64,000 nucleotides of DNA, taken from Tetrapyrgos nigripes (lineage: Eukaryota > Basidiomycota > Agaricomycetes > Agaricales > Campanellaceae). Within the stretch, counting starts at the first letter, position 1. Every line of letters begins with the position of its first letter. The stretch lies in NCBI GenBank assembly GCA_013368315.1, contig JAACJM010000003.1:62001-126000 (forward strand), written 5' to 3'. The translations under genes and the position numbers were made by a program. Below the pieces are notes generated by a model. It did no database searches. It had not been told where the DNA came from and saw only the letters and a program-made list of their open reading frames with translations. Shown one piece after another: positions 10,058 through 24,584 of the stretch.

Positions 10058-12298
10058 TCATCGGATATGTTTAATATCATGCACAAATACTGTCCGGGTG
10101 GAGTCACCTTGCCAAGTTGCACGATTACTACTTGCGCTCACTAAAAACCTTGCGCCTGGATCGACCACTGCAAAAAATGTCAACGACTTTCCAAAACTAT
10201 CTGTGGAGTTATGCGTACACATCTGTGAGATATATCCTCCGTGATGACCTGGGATGATCTTGAATTGCACTCCGCTTTTCGTACGGCCCGATATATCGGA
10301 TTCCACTGCTTCCGCCACGTTCCAGAGTCGAATATTGTCAAGAGAAGCACTATCATATAGTACTCAGCATGGTCAATTGTCAAACGAAAACGGAGCCGAA
10401 CTCACCATGCGATATGTTTGCTGTCCGGAAAGGCTACCACGCAAGAGACGACCCTCGAGCTGATCGGATTACGGAGAGTTTTTAGTAGTCTGGGACCAGC
10501 TCCAAGGTTTGCTCGGCCACTTTGGCGTACATCGTAGATTTCAACGGTGCTATTTCGTCTTCCGGCATAAATCTGGTTACCATCAGCAGACCAAGCAGCC
10601 TATAAATGAAGGACCATTAGAAACGAATACGGTAGTTTTTAAAAAAGTCGACACACAGAAAGGCACCAAGGAGGTGTCTTCTCGTGGATTGCTAGCCTTC
10701 CAATGCCCGTACCCGGGGAATTTACTCTCTTATCCCAAAGCATAATTTGACCATCAATAGCGACAGTCATGAGAATATCTGGCGAAAAAGTTTTGTAACG
10801 TTCATAATCCAGTAGGGGTGGAGCACCCTTTGGTGGTGCAACAGTGCTTGCACTAGTACGTTGAGGAGGTTGAGGTAGATTAGTACCACTAATAATCGTG
10901 GATTTCGGCGCATCTTCCGGTTCATCATCGAAAAGAGGGTCAAAGTCGGAGGCGTCAGATTTAGTATCGGTATCAGTCTGAGGCGGCCCAGTGGATGTAT
11001 TAGGTACTGCGTTCCCTTCGGGAGTAAATGCTAGTGGCTCGGGTTCGGTGTGAACGACCAGAGGTGAGCCACTTTCTGAATAAACTGCATTCGTAGGTCT
11101 CACGGCTATGCACATAAGTTGAGACCCATGAGATGTGAACGTTCGGACACGTTGCCCAGTGTTCAGATCCCACTGCTGTATAAGGAATGGTGGATCAGCG
11201 GTAAGTAGCTTTGGAAGGGAAAAATATGAATACCATAGCTTCGCCATCCCAGCCTGCACTGAAAAGACCCTTCTCATCGTGATCTAATGACATGGATGAC
11301 ACTGGGCCGCGATGTGCGTTGAAGGTGTGGCACAGACGACCGGGTTCGTGTCTCACCGTGAAAAGGTTAATATGACCAGTCTGGTATACTCGTTAACAGA
11401 TGCAGACTGTTAGAAGAGGAAAACTCACGTCACTGCCTGTCAAAGCCCACAGTCCATCGGAATGCATTTCCAGACTGTATACCGGAGAAAAGGAACGATC
11501 GTCCTCTCCAGTAACGGGGTTGGTCGCGGGGTTCTCCCACCAGAACCGAAGTTGGCCAGCTTTCATGATGCCTTCAACCACACCAGAATGATGGCGTTGT
11601 GGCGCAGTTAAGAAGTTCTTCCCATTCAGGGCTGTGAAAATGTCGTAGTCTCGTATATAGCCGTCATCAGAGCCAGTGAGGAGATGTGTCATGCAATGAG
11701 ACGCCGCCAAAGCATGAGTGGCGACCGGATGTGGAAGAGCGCATATTGCTTCGACTTGGAATGTACGGGGACCAGTTGCAAGTCTCAGAGCCTTTCTTCG
11801 TATCTCAGCAGGTGATGGCGAGCGTCTGCGACGTAAGGGAGGAGGTGAAGGAGCTTCAATGGTGACATTTAGCAACACCGCGTCGTCACATCAGAGGGGG
11901 GGAAGAAAATATCACCTTTGCTAGCGGCAGGCTGTGATTGTGAAGATTGTAGTGTGCTAGGACCGAGCTGAGTGGCCAGTTCAGCAGCGAGGGCTTCGGC
12001 AAGGGTGTCCCCTGAAATTTCAACTGTCTGTTCCGAACTCTCTTCTTCGTCTTCAGCCGAAGCATCCTCAGAATCTTCTGAAGGAGATTCCTTGACAACG
12101 AAAGTATCACAGAGACTTGAGTTTTGGAGTTTGCAAAAATGTCAGACAAGAACACACATCGTCGCCCTCTGTCACGTCTTCAGGAACGTCAAGAGTTTCT
12201 TCTTCGATGTCGGGTTCTGGGTCTTGCTCTGGTTCCTCTTCAACATCTTCTTCAATGTCGTCAAAGAGTGGTTCGGATTCAGAATCACTGTGAGCCAT
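10058..12298 (-). CDS. SPT8: SAGA complex WD40 subunit Spt8
   Basis: Subunit of the SAGA co-activator that helps deliver TBP to promoters. Eight exons (12156-12298, 11916-12115, 11429-11853, 11234-11380, 10657-11175, 10406-10599, 10219-10349, 10058-10167) sum to 623 codons, close to yeast Spt8 (about 600). The N-terminus (start 12298, MAHSDSESEPLFDD) and the following 100 residues are strongly acidic, as in the family. WD40 blades follow: LLTGSDDGYIRDYD, GHINLFTVRHEP, LFSAGWDGEAMQWD, VAIDGQIMLWDKR, IYAGRRNSTVEIYD, IRLWNVAE, and the terminal GDSTRTVFVHDIKHIR. A long low-complexity insertion sits between blades (10800-11080) and carries a second copy of the PLFDD motif. The exon 1/2 junction (12116-12155) is the least certain. 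Confidence 0.93.
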
Positions 12299-12487
12299 AG
12301 AATTGTGTATAGTGTAGTTGTGAATGAAGTACAAATTCTTGAAGTTGAACGGTGAACGCGTCCGAATGAGGTGGCTGTGTAACTACACTTGAGCCCATAC
12401 TACCACCGCTCATCCTCAGATCCTTTCATACCGTATCAATAAAAGGGCGTAAAAGGACTATCAAAGGACTATCCAAGTAATTCCACC
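12299..12487. promoter_or_regulatory. Divergent promoter region SPT8 / SRP54
   Basis: 189 bp between the two start codons, transcribed outward in both directions. I see no clear TATA box. Two short A/G-rich direct repeats (aaaggactatc, about 12450-12472) lie near the SRP54 start. Confidence 0.5.
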
Positions 12488-14603
<2,116 letters not shown>

Positions 14604-14808
14604 GTGGGCTCGGAGGATTGGGAGGTATGCCCAATATGGGCGATATGTTCAAGATGATGGGTATGGGTGGTGGTGCTGGTGGCCGTTGATTTATGGCTTT
14701 TTGCGTTGGGTTATCATGTATGAACATAGTACTGTATACAATAATATCTGCTACATGTATCACTAAAAAGTACATACCCAGAAGCATTCCCGGAACTGTC
14801 AACCATTT

Positions 14809-15584
14809 CTACTGGCTTGAATTCTCTTTCTTCCATTGCTTTTTGCGCTTTGAAGCTGAAGCCTTATTGCCGAAGATAAAGGAAGAAGTATGTTTGTCTG
14901 CTCCGGTCTTCTTCGACACATGAGACGAGCCTTCGAAGACGATCTTCACAAAAAATGTGGTCAGAGTGAAATTCAGATTGAAGTCAGGCAGAAATGGCTC
15001 ACAGCCCAAAGTCCCCAGAGACCAATGATACCAGAAACGATGCAGTACAATGATGCAAGTGCGCCTACGGAGGAAGTGTTGTATGAGACAAAGGCAGCGA
15101 GAAGACTGGTCATTGTTGTCGTTATGAGTAGAGGATGCGTGGAGGTGTCTGGAGTGTGCAGAGGGGAGGAAGAAGGTACCTTGCCGATCCCAGTAAGCTT
15201 TTGCAGAATGTCTGTTTGACACGTCACTTACAGTGAGTAGAAGAGAAATAGCCAAGGCTGTAAGCCAAATGCCAAAGTGGGTCGCAAGAAAAGTCTCCAG
15301 TGGCGTCAAAGTTGGCCTACTTTCCGTTGTTGGGGTTTCCGAGATGAATAGTAGTAGCCTCGGGAAGAACACCAGAACAACAGACAGCAGAGCAAAGCTT
15401 CAGTTTTCGGGAGTGAGCGCTACCGTTGTTTTTGCTACAGGTTTGGGACTGACCAACACGAAGACGTTAATGCCCATAGTGGAATAGAGTGGTCTTCGTA
15501 AGTCGTGGAATGGTCCCCGTCTTCCTGTTGAGGTACAGATTTCTTTGAGAGGTTATACATCTCGAATGAGTCAGAGTTAGACAT
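14809..15584 (-). CDS. Small fungal membrane protein with four predicted helices
   Basis: Four exons (15454-15584, 15232-15397, 15003-15197, 14809-14943) sum to 208 residues from the ATG at 15584 (MSNSDSFEMYNL). Predicted helices are CCFALLSVVLVFFPRLLLFI, FGIWLTALAISLLL, LLITTTMTSLLAAFVSY and ALASLYCIVSGIIGLWGLW, followed by a basic tail (ASKRKKQWKKE) likely facing the cytosol. The N-terminal 35 residues are polar and Tyr-rich. The first intron donor (GTCAGT, 15453) was chosen because only it keeps the frame with a normal intron length. I recognise it as a conserved fungal protein of unknown function and do not assign an activity. It is convergent with SRP54. Confidence 0.75.
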
Positions 15585-15701
15585 GGTGGGGTGGTCGCAA
15601 AAGACGTGTAATGACGTAGGCGCAAGCCATCTATTATTTTCTACCGAGTAGGCAAAATATACACTAATAGTACTGAAGATTCCGAAAGCCCAAGTCAAGA
15701 A

Positions 15702-16829
15702 TTATTCCCGAGGAACAAAAGGACTGCTTCTATAGGCTGGAGCCTCGATGATCGAAGGGAGTGACTTTGCCAACTCGACAGTTCCTGCTGGGAAGGGGAG
15801 ATCGTCCACGCCTTTTGGCAGTACTTTCTCGTACAAACCCTTAGCCTGGTTGTGCATACTTGAAGCAGTCATCTTCTTCTTTGCATCTCGTATCATGACT
15901 TGAGCATCATCCACTCCCGGTACTGCTCCCCGCACGTATATGAGATTTAAGGACGTATCGACACGAACGACGTGAAGATTTTGGGTAGTTATACGCTGTC
16001 CACCCATTCTTGCTGCCATTTTCTTGCCAGGCCAAACTCGACCAGGGTCCTATCAAGGATAATAAGATTAGAGTAGAAACGACATAAACGTTTGGCTACA
16101 CACCTGATGAGCACCCGTAGAACCTGCAGAACGATGTGAGACGGAAACACCATGACTGGCCCTCAGACCCTTGAAACCCCAGCGCTTCATAGCTCCTTGG
16201 AAGCCTTTACCAATGCTGTTTTATGTATAAGTTATGAATCGGCTGGAAAATACGCAAAAAACGCACGAGGTAGCGATGACATCGACATACTGTCCTGGAA
16301 CGAAATGAATCGCAGAGAGAGTTGTGCCTGCAGAAACAGTCAGTGAGAGGTCTTGAATGTGTCCAAATAGCAGTCGACGCACCGACAGGAACATGGGCGT
16401 CGGGGGTGACAGGGAATTCGCGAACAATGCGCTTTGGAGGAACCCCAGCCTTTCTAAAATGCCCTTGCATTTGTCGTGTTGTATTTTTCGCTCTCTTGTC
16501 TGATGCAGCCAATTGCACAGCGTGGTATTCCGAGCTGTCTTTGCGAATTGTTTTTATGTTGGCAGTAACCTGGCAGTTTTCCAACTACGAATACGGGTTC
16601 AGAGAATGATTGAGAGCCAAGGATATGGATATACCTGCAGTACAGTGACGGGTAGCCTTGCACCTTGGTCGTTCCACATAGCAGCCATTCCTCGTTTACG
16701 CGCTATAAGGCCTGTCCGTATTGAGTTGGGAGTCCATTTTTGCGATGTGCGTGGGGTAGATGCTGGGGCTGCCAGTGAGACTGAAGAAGTATGTATGGAC
16801 CTGAGAGGCCGCTGCCAGAAGCGCATCAT
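15702..16829 (-). CDS. MRPL9: Mitochondrial ribosomal protein uL3m
   Basis: Large-subunit protein of the mitochondrial ribosome. Five exons (16635-16829, 16383-16584, 16267-16327, 16104-16215, 15702-16049) sum to 305 residues. The start at 16829 ([16 protein letters not shown]) is preferred over the in-frame ATG at 16868 because it leaves a typical Arg-rich amphipathic presequence. uL3 signatures are [11 protein letters not shown] near the N-terminus, [20 protein letters not shown] (residues about 155-175) and the following SHRSAGSTG loop, then [15 protein letters not shown]. The C-terminal extension (to FVPRE) is fungal-type. It is divergent from ATG2, with 110 bp between start codons. Confidence 0.94.
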
Positions 16830-16939
16830 CAGAGAAAACCAAAATGTGACTGTCTGTGGCTGTGACACTACTCTTTCAAGGCATGCGCGACCTTAGTCTT
16901 ATCCTTCTGACCTTCATGACCACCTAATATCTCTCTCTC
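16830..16939. promoter_or_regulatory. Divergent promoter region uL3m / ATG2
   Basis: 110 bp separate the two start codons, so both promoters and 5' UTRs must overlap here. The interval is C/T-rich on the ATG2 strand. No TATA box is evident. Confidence 0.5.
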
Positions 16940-19900
16940 ATGTCTTCGTGGTTCTCCTCGTGGCTTCCAGAAATCCCCTCCATAAACTACTTTTCCCTCC
17001 CCTCCAATATCCAGCGTCGTTTCATCTCCTTTGTCCTCAAACGCTCCCTTGGCCATTTGCTCAAACCAGGTCAATTCGAAATCCAACAAATAGACTCCCA
17101 GATTGGCTCAGGTCATGTTCAAGTCAATGACCTTGAACTGGATAATCAGGTACGTGTCTGTCCATTGCTCACAAGACACGAATTCACATTCCGTAGGCTA
17201 TCAACAATCTACTCTCCGGATTACCATTCGAGCTTGTAGACGGATCGATTGGTTCTGTCACAGCTCGTATACCGTGGCCAAATCCTTTGAGCTCCTCCCT
17301 CGGCTTCTCCCTTGGATCACTCCACATTACCCTACGCCTGTTACCTGTAGACAAGTCCGCACCAGACTACAATGTCAATCTCTCCGATTCTGTTGCGTCA
17401 TATGCCGAATCCTTCATACACGACGAGTTAAATGAAGAGGAAGCGTCGCTCAAGACGTCTCTTCGACAAGAGTTGTCTTCTTCACATCTTGACGAGGGAA
17501 ATCTGCCCGGAGGATTGGATCCTTTTGTGATGCATCCCGAAGATTCTGAGGCTTCAGACTTAGATCCTGATGGTGTGTCGTTATTCGCCACTCTCATAGA
17601 ACGCCTTCTGTCGAAATTTGAGTTTGACGCAGCCGATACGAAGATAACAGTCATAAACCCGAACAGTAGCAGAATAACGATCACCGTTGGTGAAATTTCC
17701 TATCGTACCAGGTCCAAGTCTACTTCGAATTCACCCGTTGAGGAGACTGGGGAAATTCGCACTGTTTCAGTATCAGGATTTACCATCGGTGCTAGTGAAC
17801 TTTACGTTCCGCCTATATCCAATTCACCTACTTCCTTGTTACACGATTCTAGTGTTCGCGAACATTCCCCTTCTGCGTCATCTTCTTCCTCTATGGACGA
17901 AGAAACTCAATGGGCCATGTCACAGTCCCTCGCTTTCCTGCCGCCCCGGAATGCATCACTGTCGAGCTCTCCTGAAAGTAGCATGTACCAGAGTGCTCTG
18001 TCCAGTGATCATAGACATGACCAGAGTGGTACCTTTGACTCCGCTGCTTCTGAATCGACGGAACAGAATCGTGATGATGAAGGCGTTGGCACTGGTGCAG
18101 AAGCAGGAAACGAATACGGCGACGCAGTGTTTCTCTCGTTTGGACCTGATCCTGTGGTCATAGAATTGGCAACTCCGTCGTTACGCGCGGCCAGTTCTAC
18201 ACAAACATCATCAGAGTGCTTACATCTTTCCGTTACGACTGGTTTCGTTGGCGTCGCTATCCGACCGTGGCATTTGCGCGTCTTGATGCAATTAGCAGAT
18301 GTATTGTCTACTTCAGACAGTCCTCCTCACTTGGATCAGGCAGAGCCGTCGTCTCCAGTCGGGACAAGACCGGTTTTACCCAACCTGGGCAAGAAGCTTA
18401 CCGTCACTGTACGTGGAATAGCGCTTTTGCTACTCCCGTCCAGCAAAGAGCCCGTATCTCTGGAGAAATTCTTCACGCGACCATCATCATCATTGTTTGT
18501 GCAAGGCGACTGCGTGCGATTGCTGGTTGAAAACATCAGCACGTCAGCATTGCTCACTACAACGTCCTCGCCATCGCGTACAATCTCGTTGTCGCTATCT
18601 ATAGGAGATATCTCGGTCTTTGTGTTTCGTGCTCGCGAACAAGAATCTCAGGATGAAGGGAAGCGGCTTGCATTTCCCATTGTGATCACCGATTCATCGC
18701 TATCGACGCAGTACGACTCTGAACACCTTCATCCTGAAGCCGAAGGAGAGTGCCCTGACCTCCCCATCATTGATGTTATAGATTGGACAGCAGAAAGGCA
18801 GCAAGCGTATGGAGCCAAGATATCGACTTGGCGCGCCAGGATGAAAGCAGGCAAAACGGTGACGCCGCCTTCCAATTCTGTAGTAGTGACCATGAAACAA
18901 GTTTCTCCTGTTCATGGGGCGAAGTCTACTTCCGTGGTCGTCAAAGTTGTTCCCCTACACGTTTTCGTTGATGCTCGTCAAGCGTTCAACAATGACGACA
19001 TCTCCGCTTATACCAATGCACTTTCCAGCATCTCCTCCAATCAAGGTCACTCTCAGAATGCATCTCATAGTGCGGAAATGGATGAGGATGATGACGAAGA
19101 CAAAGCGGGCGACACACCCCCTGCTACCCCTCGTGAGAGAGGCTACCGAGATGGTACACGGGATCAGGAGATGGAGAGAAAGAGATTGGAGAAGGCAGTT
19201 TTGGAAGATTTGGATCTGCATTACGATTATGGCGTTAAGGATGCAGCGCCGAAGACGAAGAGGAGTTCTCAACGGAATCGGACAAAGAAGGTACGCTGGC
19301 CTGTTTAATTGTAATGCTTCTAGATGCCGATGTCTCCCTTGTAAAGCCTCGCAGCTCCAAAACTATGGAAGACGAGTTCAAGGTTGAAGTCAAGGTTGCA
19401 ATGATACGGGCACAGATTCGCTGTCCACTTCGTGACCGAGACTATTCAGGAGCGGTCGTAATCGACATCCATAACATCTCGTTGGCTCAAGGAACTACCA
19501 GGGCCGACAAGAATGTCTCCTTCAGGTCATCTGCGATAGAGTCCTCAGACGGAGATGTACTGGCATCGGTTGAGTTTTCCAGGTTGCTGCTCGCTGTGTC
19601 AGCTGCCAAAGCCGACAAAGCACAAGCATTCGCTTCCATTGGTCCCCTAGTCACTGCTTCAGATAAACAGCAATTCACGGATACGATACAGCCGCTTCGA
19701 CCACTTTTGTCTCTAGTACAATCTCGTAAATCTGCGAAAACTTCTCCCCCAAGGATTACCACGAATCTCGCCATTCCTTCCGTGTTTTTGGATCTCACCA
19801 AGGAGGCACTCGATTCTCTGCAATATTGGATAGATGATATTTCGCAGCTGGCTCAACAGTCTTACGACAATGATAGTGATACAGAGAAAGCTGCCAGCCG

Positions 19901-22900
19901 GAACTCTAGTCTCATCGGCAGTCGGTATTTCGTCCAATCTCATCATGGTAGCGGCGATGCCAGTATGCTCAGTGCAGAGGTTGTGCCTGCGGCCAATGAG
20001 ACTGTGCTTAAGCTTCAGATCACAGAAGGTGAGTGTGTAATTTGTTAGTGAATGCTTTTGCTAACGAATATGAAAGCATGCATAAAGGTCAGGCTACCGA
20101 GACTTTCTGAGGGAGCGGCAGTGATTCGACCTTTCGACCTTCTGGGTTCAGACATAGATATCCTGGTGGAACTCAAACCGGAAGGGAAGGTATGGACAAA
20201 AACGTAGTGTTAAGTGTCTTTCATGTTGAAGTTTCTGAACAGGACGAGACGGTCGTCACGACGAGCATCATGCAACTACTTGCCCGGAATCACAATACAG
20301 TTGGAACTGTTGACACTCTTCTGTCATTGACTGCTATGCGGGATTTGGTATATTTACATTCAGCTTCTTGAAGTTTGTGTTGTGACCACTCCTTTACAGA
20401 TGCATCCCAAGCCGTTATTGAAACTGCGATTCACCTCTTCACAGATTCCCCAGACGACGTTGAAAGAGTCTAGAATTCACGTTTCATTATGGGGATTCAC
20501 GTACAATTTCTTTCCGGATATAGCTTGGATTTCTGACATTACTGCTTTTGTCGCCGCACCTCCAGGTGTAGGTAGCTTTTTCTCTTGTTCTTGGTCCCAT
20601 GCTGAAGCTTCGTGTCGTCTGTAGGCATTTGAGAATGTTGTGCCGAGCGAGAAGACCCGGCTCTCCCTCATGATTATGGACGGCTCACTCAAAGCAACAG
20701 CTCCTCAACATCGCGGCGCCATGGTCCTTCACATGGGCGACCTCAAATTCTCAATCAATCTCGTCGGGGATTCTCCAGATTTAGCATTTACTCTATCTGT
20801 TCCTGCAGCCGCTATTTTGGCCATCGACAACCTTTCTGATATGACGGCTACAGAAGGCCGGATTTCTGAAGGAGGTCACTTATACTGGAAGGTATGTCAT
20901 AGTTTCAATCCTTTGGAGAGAATGCTCATTTATTATCAGAGATCTGGTTTTGCTCTACTGGCAGAGATTTCCAATCTCGTGCTGCGATATAGTGCCAACA
21001 AAGCCCCATTGTTACCTGATATGAGAGTAAGGTTTCTGTTCAAGTTTGGTCGACAGTGGACTGAAGCGCTCTACGCCAGATCATGATAGACAGTCTTATT
21101 CTACGATTACATCTATGTGCCGATACGATGACGGCGATATCGCTCTTCATCAGCGACCTGGTTCCTGTCTTTAGCTCACCAGCGGAAGAACAGTGAGAAA
21201 TATCCAAACTACAATGGCAATGAATTTATCACTAACCTCATACAGGGTACCAAAGCCCAAACGAAAGCCTGTCGTAATATCGGAACACGAAAGTGCTAGC
21301 ACTCTTATGTGTAAGTCGCAATCTTCCTCACCACGCCTCGGGTAGCTCATTTTGTTGTAGCATCCATCGACGACCTAGCCTTTAAGCGGGTTCCTGAAAT
21401 TGGTCCAGCACCTGACATGATCTTCGATGACCTTCCAACGAATATGGATTACCTTGATGAATCTTTTGGAGCTGCTGCAGGGTTGCGAGAATTTGTCGAC
21501 GACGATCTCGAAGATTTTCCCGGAGAAGAAACGGAGTTTGCGTCAAGGAACGAGGAAGCTCAAAGTCCCGGCGTGATTTCAAAGTATGGAGGAGAAACGA
21601 TTCGGATGCTTCGTCCAGAACCCATCAATATCATCGAACACCATTTTGACAACCTTCCGCCAGTTGCCGAGAACGGGACATCAGAGTTCGTCGTGTCCCA
21701 CCACAGATGTACAAACACTCACTTTAACATTCCAGGTTCGGCGAAACTAACTTGCGTGTCCGTATCAAGGATACCGATGTCTACTTGTTTCTCTACGACG
21801 GGTATGACTGGACTTACACTCGGAAAGTTATACAAGAGGAGGTCAAAGAAATGCGCAAGAAGTTGGCCAAAATCAAACAATTTGTCGCGAGTGGCCAGAC
21901 ACAAGAGCAGGCCTTTGAGGAAACTAGCACTCTCTTGTTCAATTCCGTATACATTGGTCTGGAGCAGGGGGCAGACGAGCTCGAGCCTGGTGCTTTGATT
22001 GCTGCCATAGACGAGGAGCTGAAGGACGATTTTGAGACTGCCAGTCAGAGTTCGTGGCAGTCATTGCAACCTGCAGCTAGTAAACCCGCTGCAACATCGA
22101 CACGCTTGAATGGGAAACGACTTACGCGTTCAAGAGGACCCAGTATCGAGTTTAGGCTACACGGTATCAATGCCCAATTCGACCAATACAGATCGAAAAC
22201 TCCATTGGTTTCTCGCGTTTTCGCTACCGTGAAAGATATGGAGATATTGGATCATATCAAGACTTCGACGTGGAAGATGTTCTTGACTAGTCTCCGGTCG
22301 GATTCTCGAGGGAACGTTCGGGAGACAGGCTCGGATATGGTCAAAATTGAACTGCGGACGCTTTGTCCCGATGATTCCTCTGAGGAAGCCAGGCTTAAAG
22401 TAAGTCTTGATTTCGGTAGAGATGTCTCAGGCCACCCATACGCACCTTTTCATTCAGGCGAAGATCTTGCCATTACGTCTGCATGTGGATCAAGACGCTT
22501 TGGACTTCTTGAAGAAGTTTTTCAGTTTCAAGGATCCTCAGGCTGCCCCTTCTTCCAGTGACCCTGATGATGGCATATATTTCCGTGAGTGACACATTCT
22601 TTGACAAGCTTGCATCTAGTCTTAAGCCTCGTTTAGAACTCGCCGAAATCTTCCCCGTTGACCTCAAGCTGGACTATAAGCCGCGTCGAGTCGACTACAG
22701 AGCTCTACGGGATGGCAGAACTATCGAACTCATGAACTTTTTCCATTTTGATGGCGCAGAAATGACCCTTCGTCACATCACTCTATCAGGAGTACGTCTT
22801 GCATACTCCCTGACTTCAGCTTGGCTCACGGCATTTACTACAGATAACTGGCTGGCCGCGTCTCTTTGATCTGCTAAACGACTTATGGACCCCTGACGTG

Positions 22901-23608
22901 AAGGCCACCCAATTGGTGGATGTCATCTCTGGAGTTGCTCCAATTCGGTCTGTAGTCAACGTTGGTTCTGGCATTGCCGACCTTGTTCTCCTTCCCATCG
23001 CTCAGTACAAGAAAGACGGCCGTATTGTGAGGGGTGTCCAGAAAGGGACGACTGCATTTGTCAAATCAACCGCCATTGAAGCAATCAAACTCGGCGCACA
23101 ACTTGCAACGGGTACCCAGGTCATACTGGAGCAAGCTGAGGGCGTTCTAGGCACACAGTTCAAGCAACCAATCACGGCTGAAACATTGAACATACCTGGG
23201 GATGAAGACTTTGCATTCAGTGGACCGGAATTTGCTGATGACGGCGCACCAATCAGTAAATATGCAGAGCAACCTACAAATGTCAGGGAGGGCATACAGT
23301 CCGCGTATAAGACGCTACAGAAGAACCTTAATTCTGCAGCACAGACGATCTTGGCTGTACCAATGGAAGTGTATGAAAGGTCTGGCAATGAGGTGAGTCT
23401 CGATGCCATGCGCTGAACGAGCATGATTTGCTTACATTTTGAGCAGGGCCCCGTTCATTCGGTGATAAGAGCAGTCCCGATTGCTGTACTGAAGCCAATG
23501 ATTGGAGCCAGCGAGGCCGTCAGCAAGACTTTGCTGGGATTACACAATTCTTTGGACCCCAATCTTCGACTCGACAATGACATGAAATATAAACAGCGTG
23601 GAACGTAA
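16940..23608 (+). CDS. ATG2: Autophagy lipid-transfer protein Atg2
   Basis: Bridge-like lipid transfer protein that feeds the growing autophagosome at ER contact sites, working with Atg9 and Atg18. Sixteen exons (16940-17149, 17197-19290, 19347-20028, 20077-20189, 20243-20347, 20400-20567, 20625-20891, 20940-21026, 21080-21192, 21246-21310, 21361-21685, 21736-22399, 22458-22584, 22637-22791, 22844-23392, 23447-23608) sum exactly to 1961 residues. The N-terminal chorein region reads [10 protein letters not shown] ... [20 protein letters not shown] and ARIPWPNPL. The conserved C-terminal signature is [20 protein letters not shown] (about 22660-22720), then [20 protein letters not shown] and [20 protein letters not shown]. 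The middle (about 17440-19300) is Ser-rich and variable. Length is in the usual range (1600-2100). Splice sites are all GT-AG. Confidence 0.96.
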
Positions 23609-23768
23609 TGGACTGATTCGCAATCTTACTGGAGGCATTTAGCATCATAATTACCTGGACTCATTTCTGTACTTTTAGCTGTACGTCGTTAGGCCAAATC
23701 GAGATCAATTACAGTGTACAATGATACATGTGCGGATAATGGAACGTAAGGGACGAAAATCTGGGATG

Positions 23769-24519
23769 TCAGTCTATATCCATTGTCATTGACCGGCCTT
23801 CTCCCTGTATGAGAGCGCTGCGCGATTTTGCAGGCACCTTGATCTTTTCCCGAACTTTGGAGGATTCTGGTGACTCGAGAGGTGTGACCAATTTTGTGGA
23901 GGACTCCTTGGCTGCCTCCAATGCCTTTTTGCGGTGAGCTCGCTGCTTTTCGCGACTGGCAGCCATTCTAAAAAGAGAGGTTTGAGATGCAACAGCAGAA
24001 GAAGCCGGAAACGTTACGCACCTGTTCTTCCAGAATGCGTGTTCCCTCTTGCGCTTGATCTCCCCTACCCGCTTCATGGCCTGGATCGTGGTTTGTACCA
24101 AATCACGATCGTAGCGCACAGGAACATTCCGCCTCTTCTCAAAGTCGATGGTAGAGTCCTGCATTAACAAAAGTCGATGAGGCAGAGTCTTAAAGATAGA
24201 GCAAATATGAGACTAACGATAGTCATCTCCTTGCCTGCAGCTTTCCTGAAAGCTTTAGTCCATCTCACTTTACGAGGGTTGCGTTTCATTCTTGTGATAC
24301 CAATGAATATCTGAGGAGCGACAGGAGTGGAGTAGTCTCACTTGAAATTTTTATGACATCTAGTAGAAAAAAAGTTGAGAACACAGAAGAATGAAATAAA
24401 AGATGGAATATTGACTTTGAGGTGCAAAACCTGAATACCTTGGAATCATTTCTAACAAAGGCAGAGCCGTGGCCTGGATAGACACTTGTCGAACAAAAGT
24501 AGCATTTCTCTACTCGCAT
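23769..24519 (-). CDS. RLP24: Ribosome biogenesis protein Rlp24
   Basis: Nucleolar pre-60S factor that holds the place of eL24 and recruits the AAA-ATPase Drg1/Afg2. Five exons (24416-24519, 24342-24359, 24218-24290, 24022-24158, 23769-23967) sum to 176 residues, including an 18-nt exon. The N-terminus is the zinc-binding eL24-like fold: [37 protein letters not shown]. Then come [30 protein letters not shown] and [18 protein letters not shown], followed by the C-terminal extension ([19 protein letters not shown]) that distinguishes Rlp24 from eL24 itself. It starts 65 bp from the divergent SPT6 start codon. Confidence 0.95.
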
Positions 24520-24584
24520 GTCGACGAAAAAAGCGAAGGGTGGTGATTACATAAGTCACAACCTTCCTGTTCTCCTCCTCCACC
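24520..24584. promoter_or_regulatory. 65-bp divergent promoter RLP24 / SPT6
   Basis: Only 65 bp separate the two start codons. The interval has CT-rich runs on the SPT6 side (ttcctgttctcctcctccacc). Both promoters probably extend into each other's 5' UTR or first exon. Confidence 0.5.

Noticed and set aside
9430..10244. Plus-strand frames of 80-120 codons opposite the methyltransferase start and SPT8 end
   Set aside because: They oppose well-supported minus-strand exons or lie in non-coding DNA and show no domain.
12450..12472. Short repeat (aaaggactatc twice) upstream of SRP54 as a regulatory element
   Set aside because: Only two 11-bp copies in a 189-bp promoter; too short to claim without conservation data, so mentioned only in the promoter entry.
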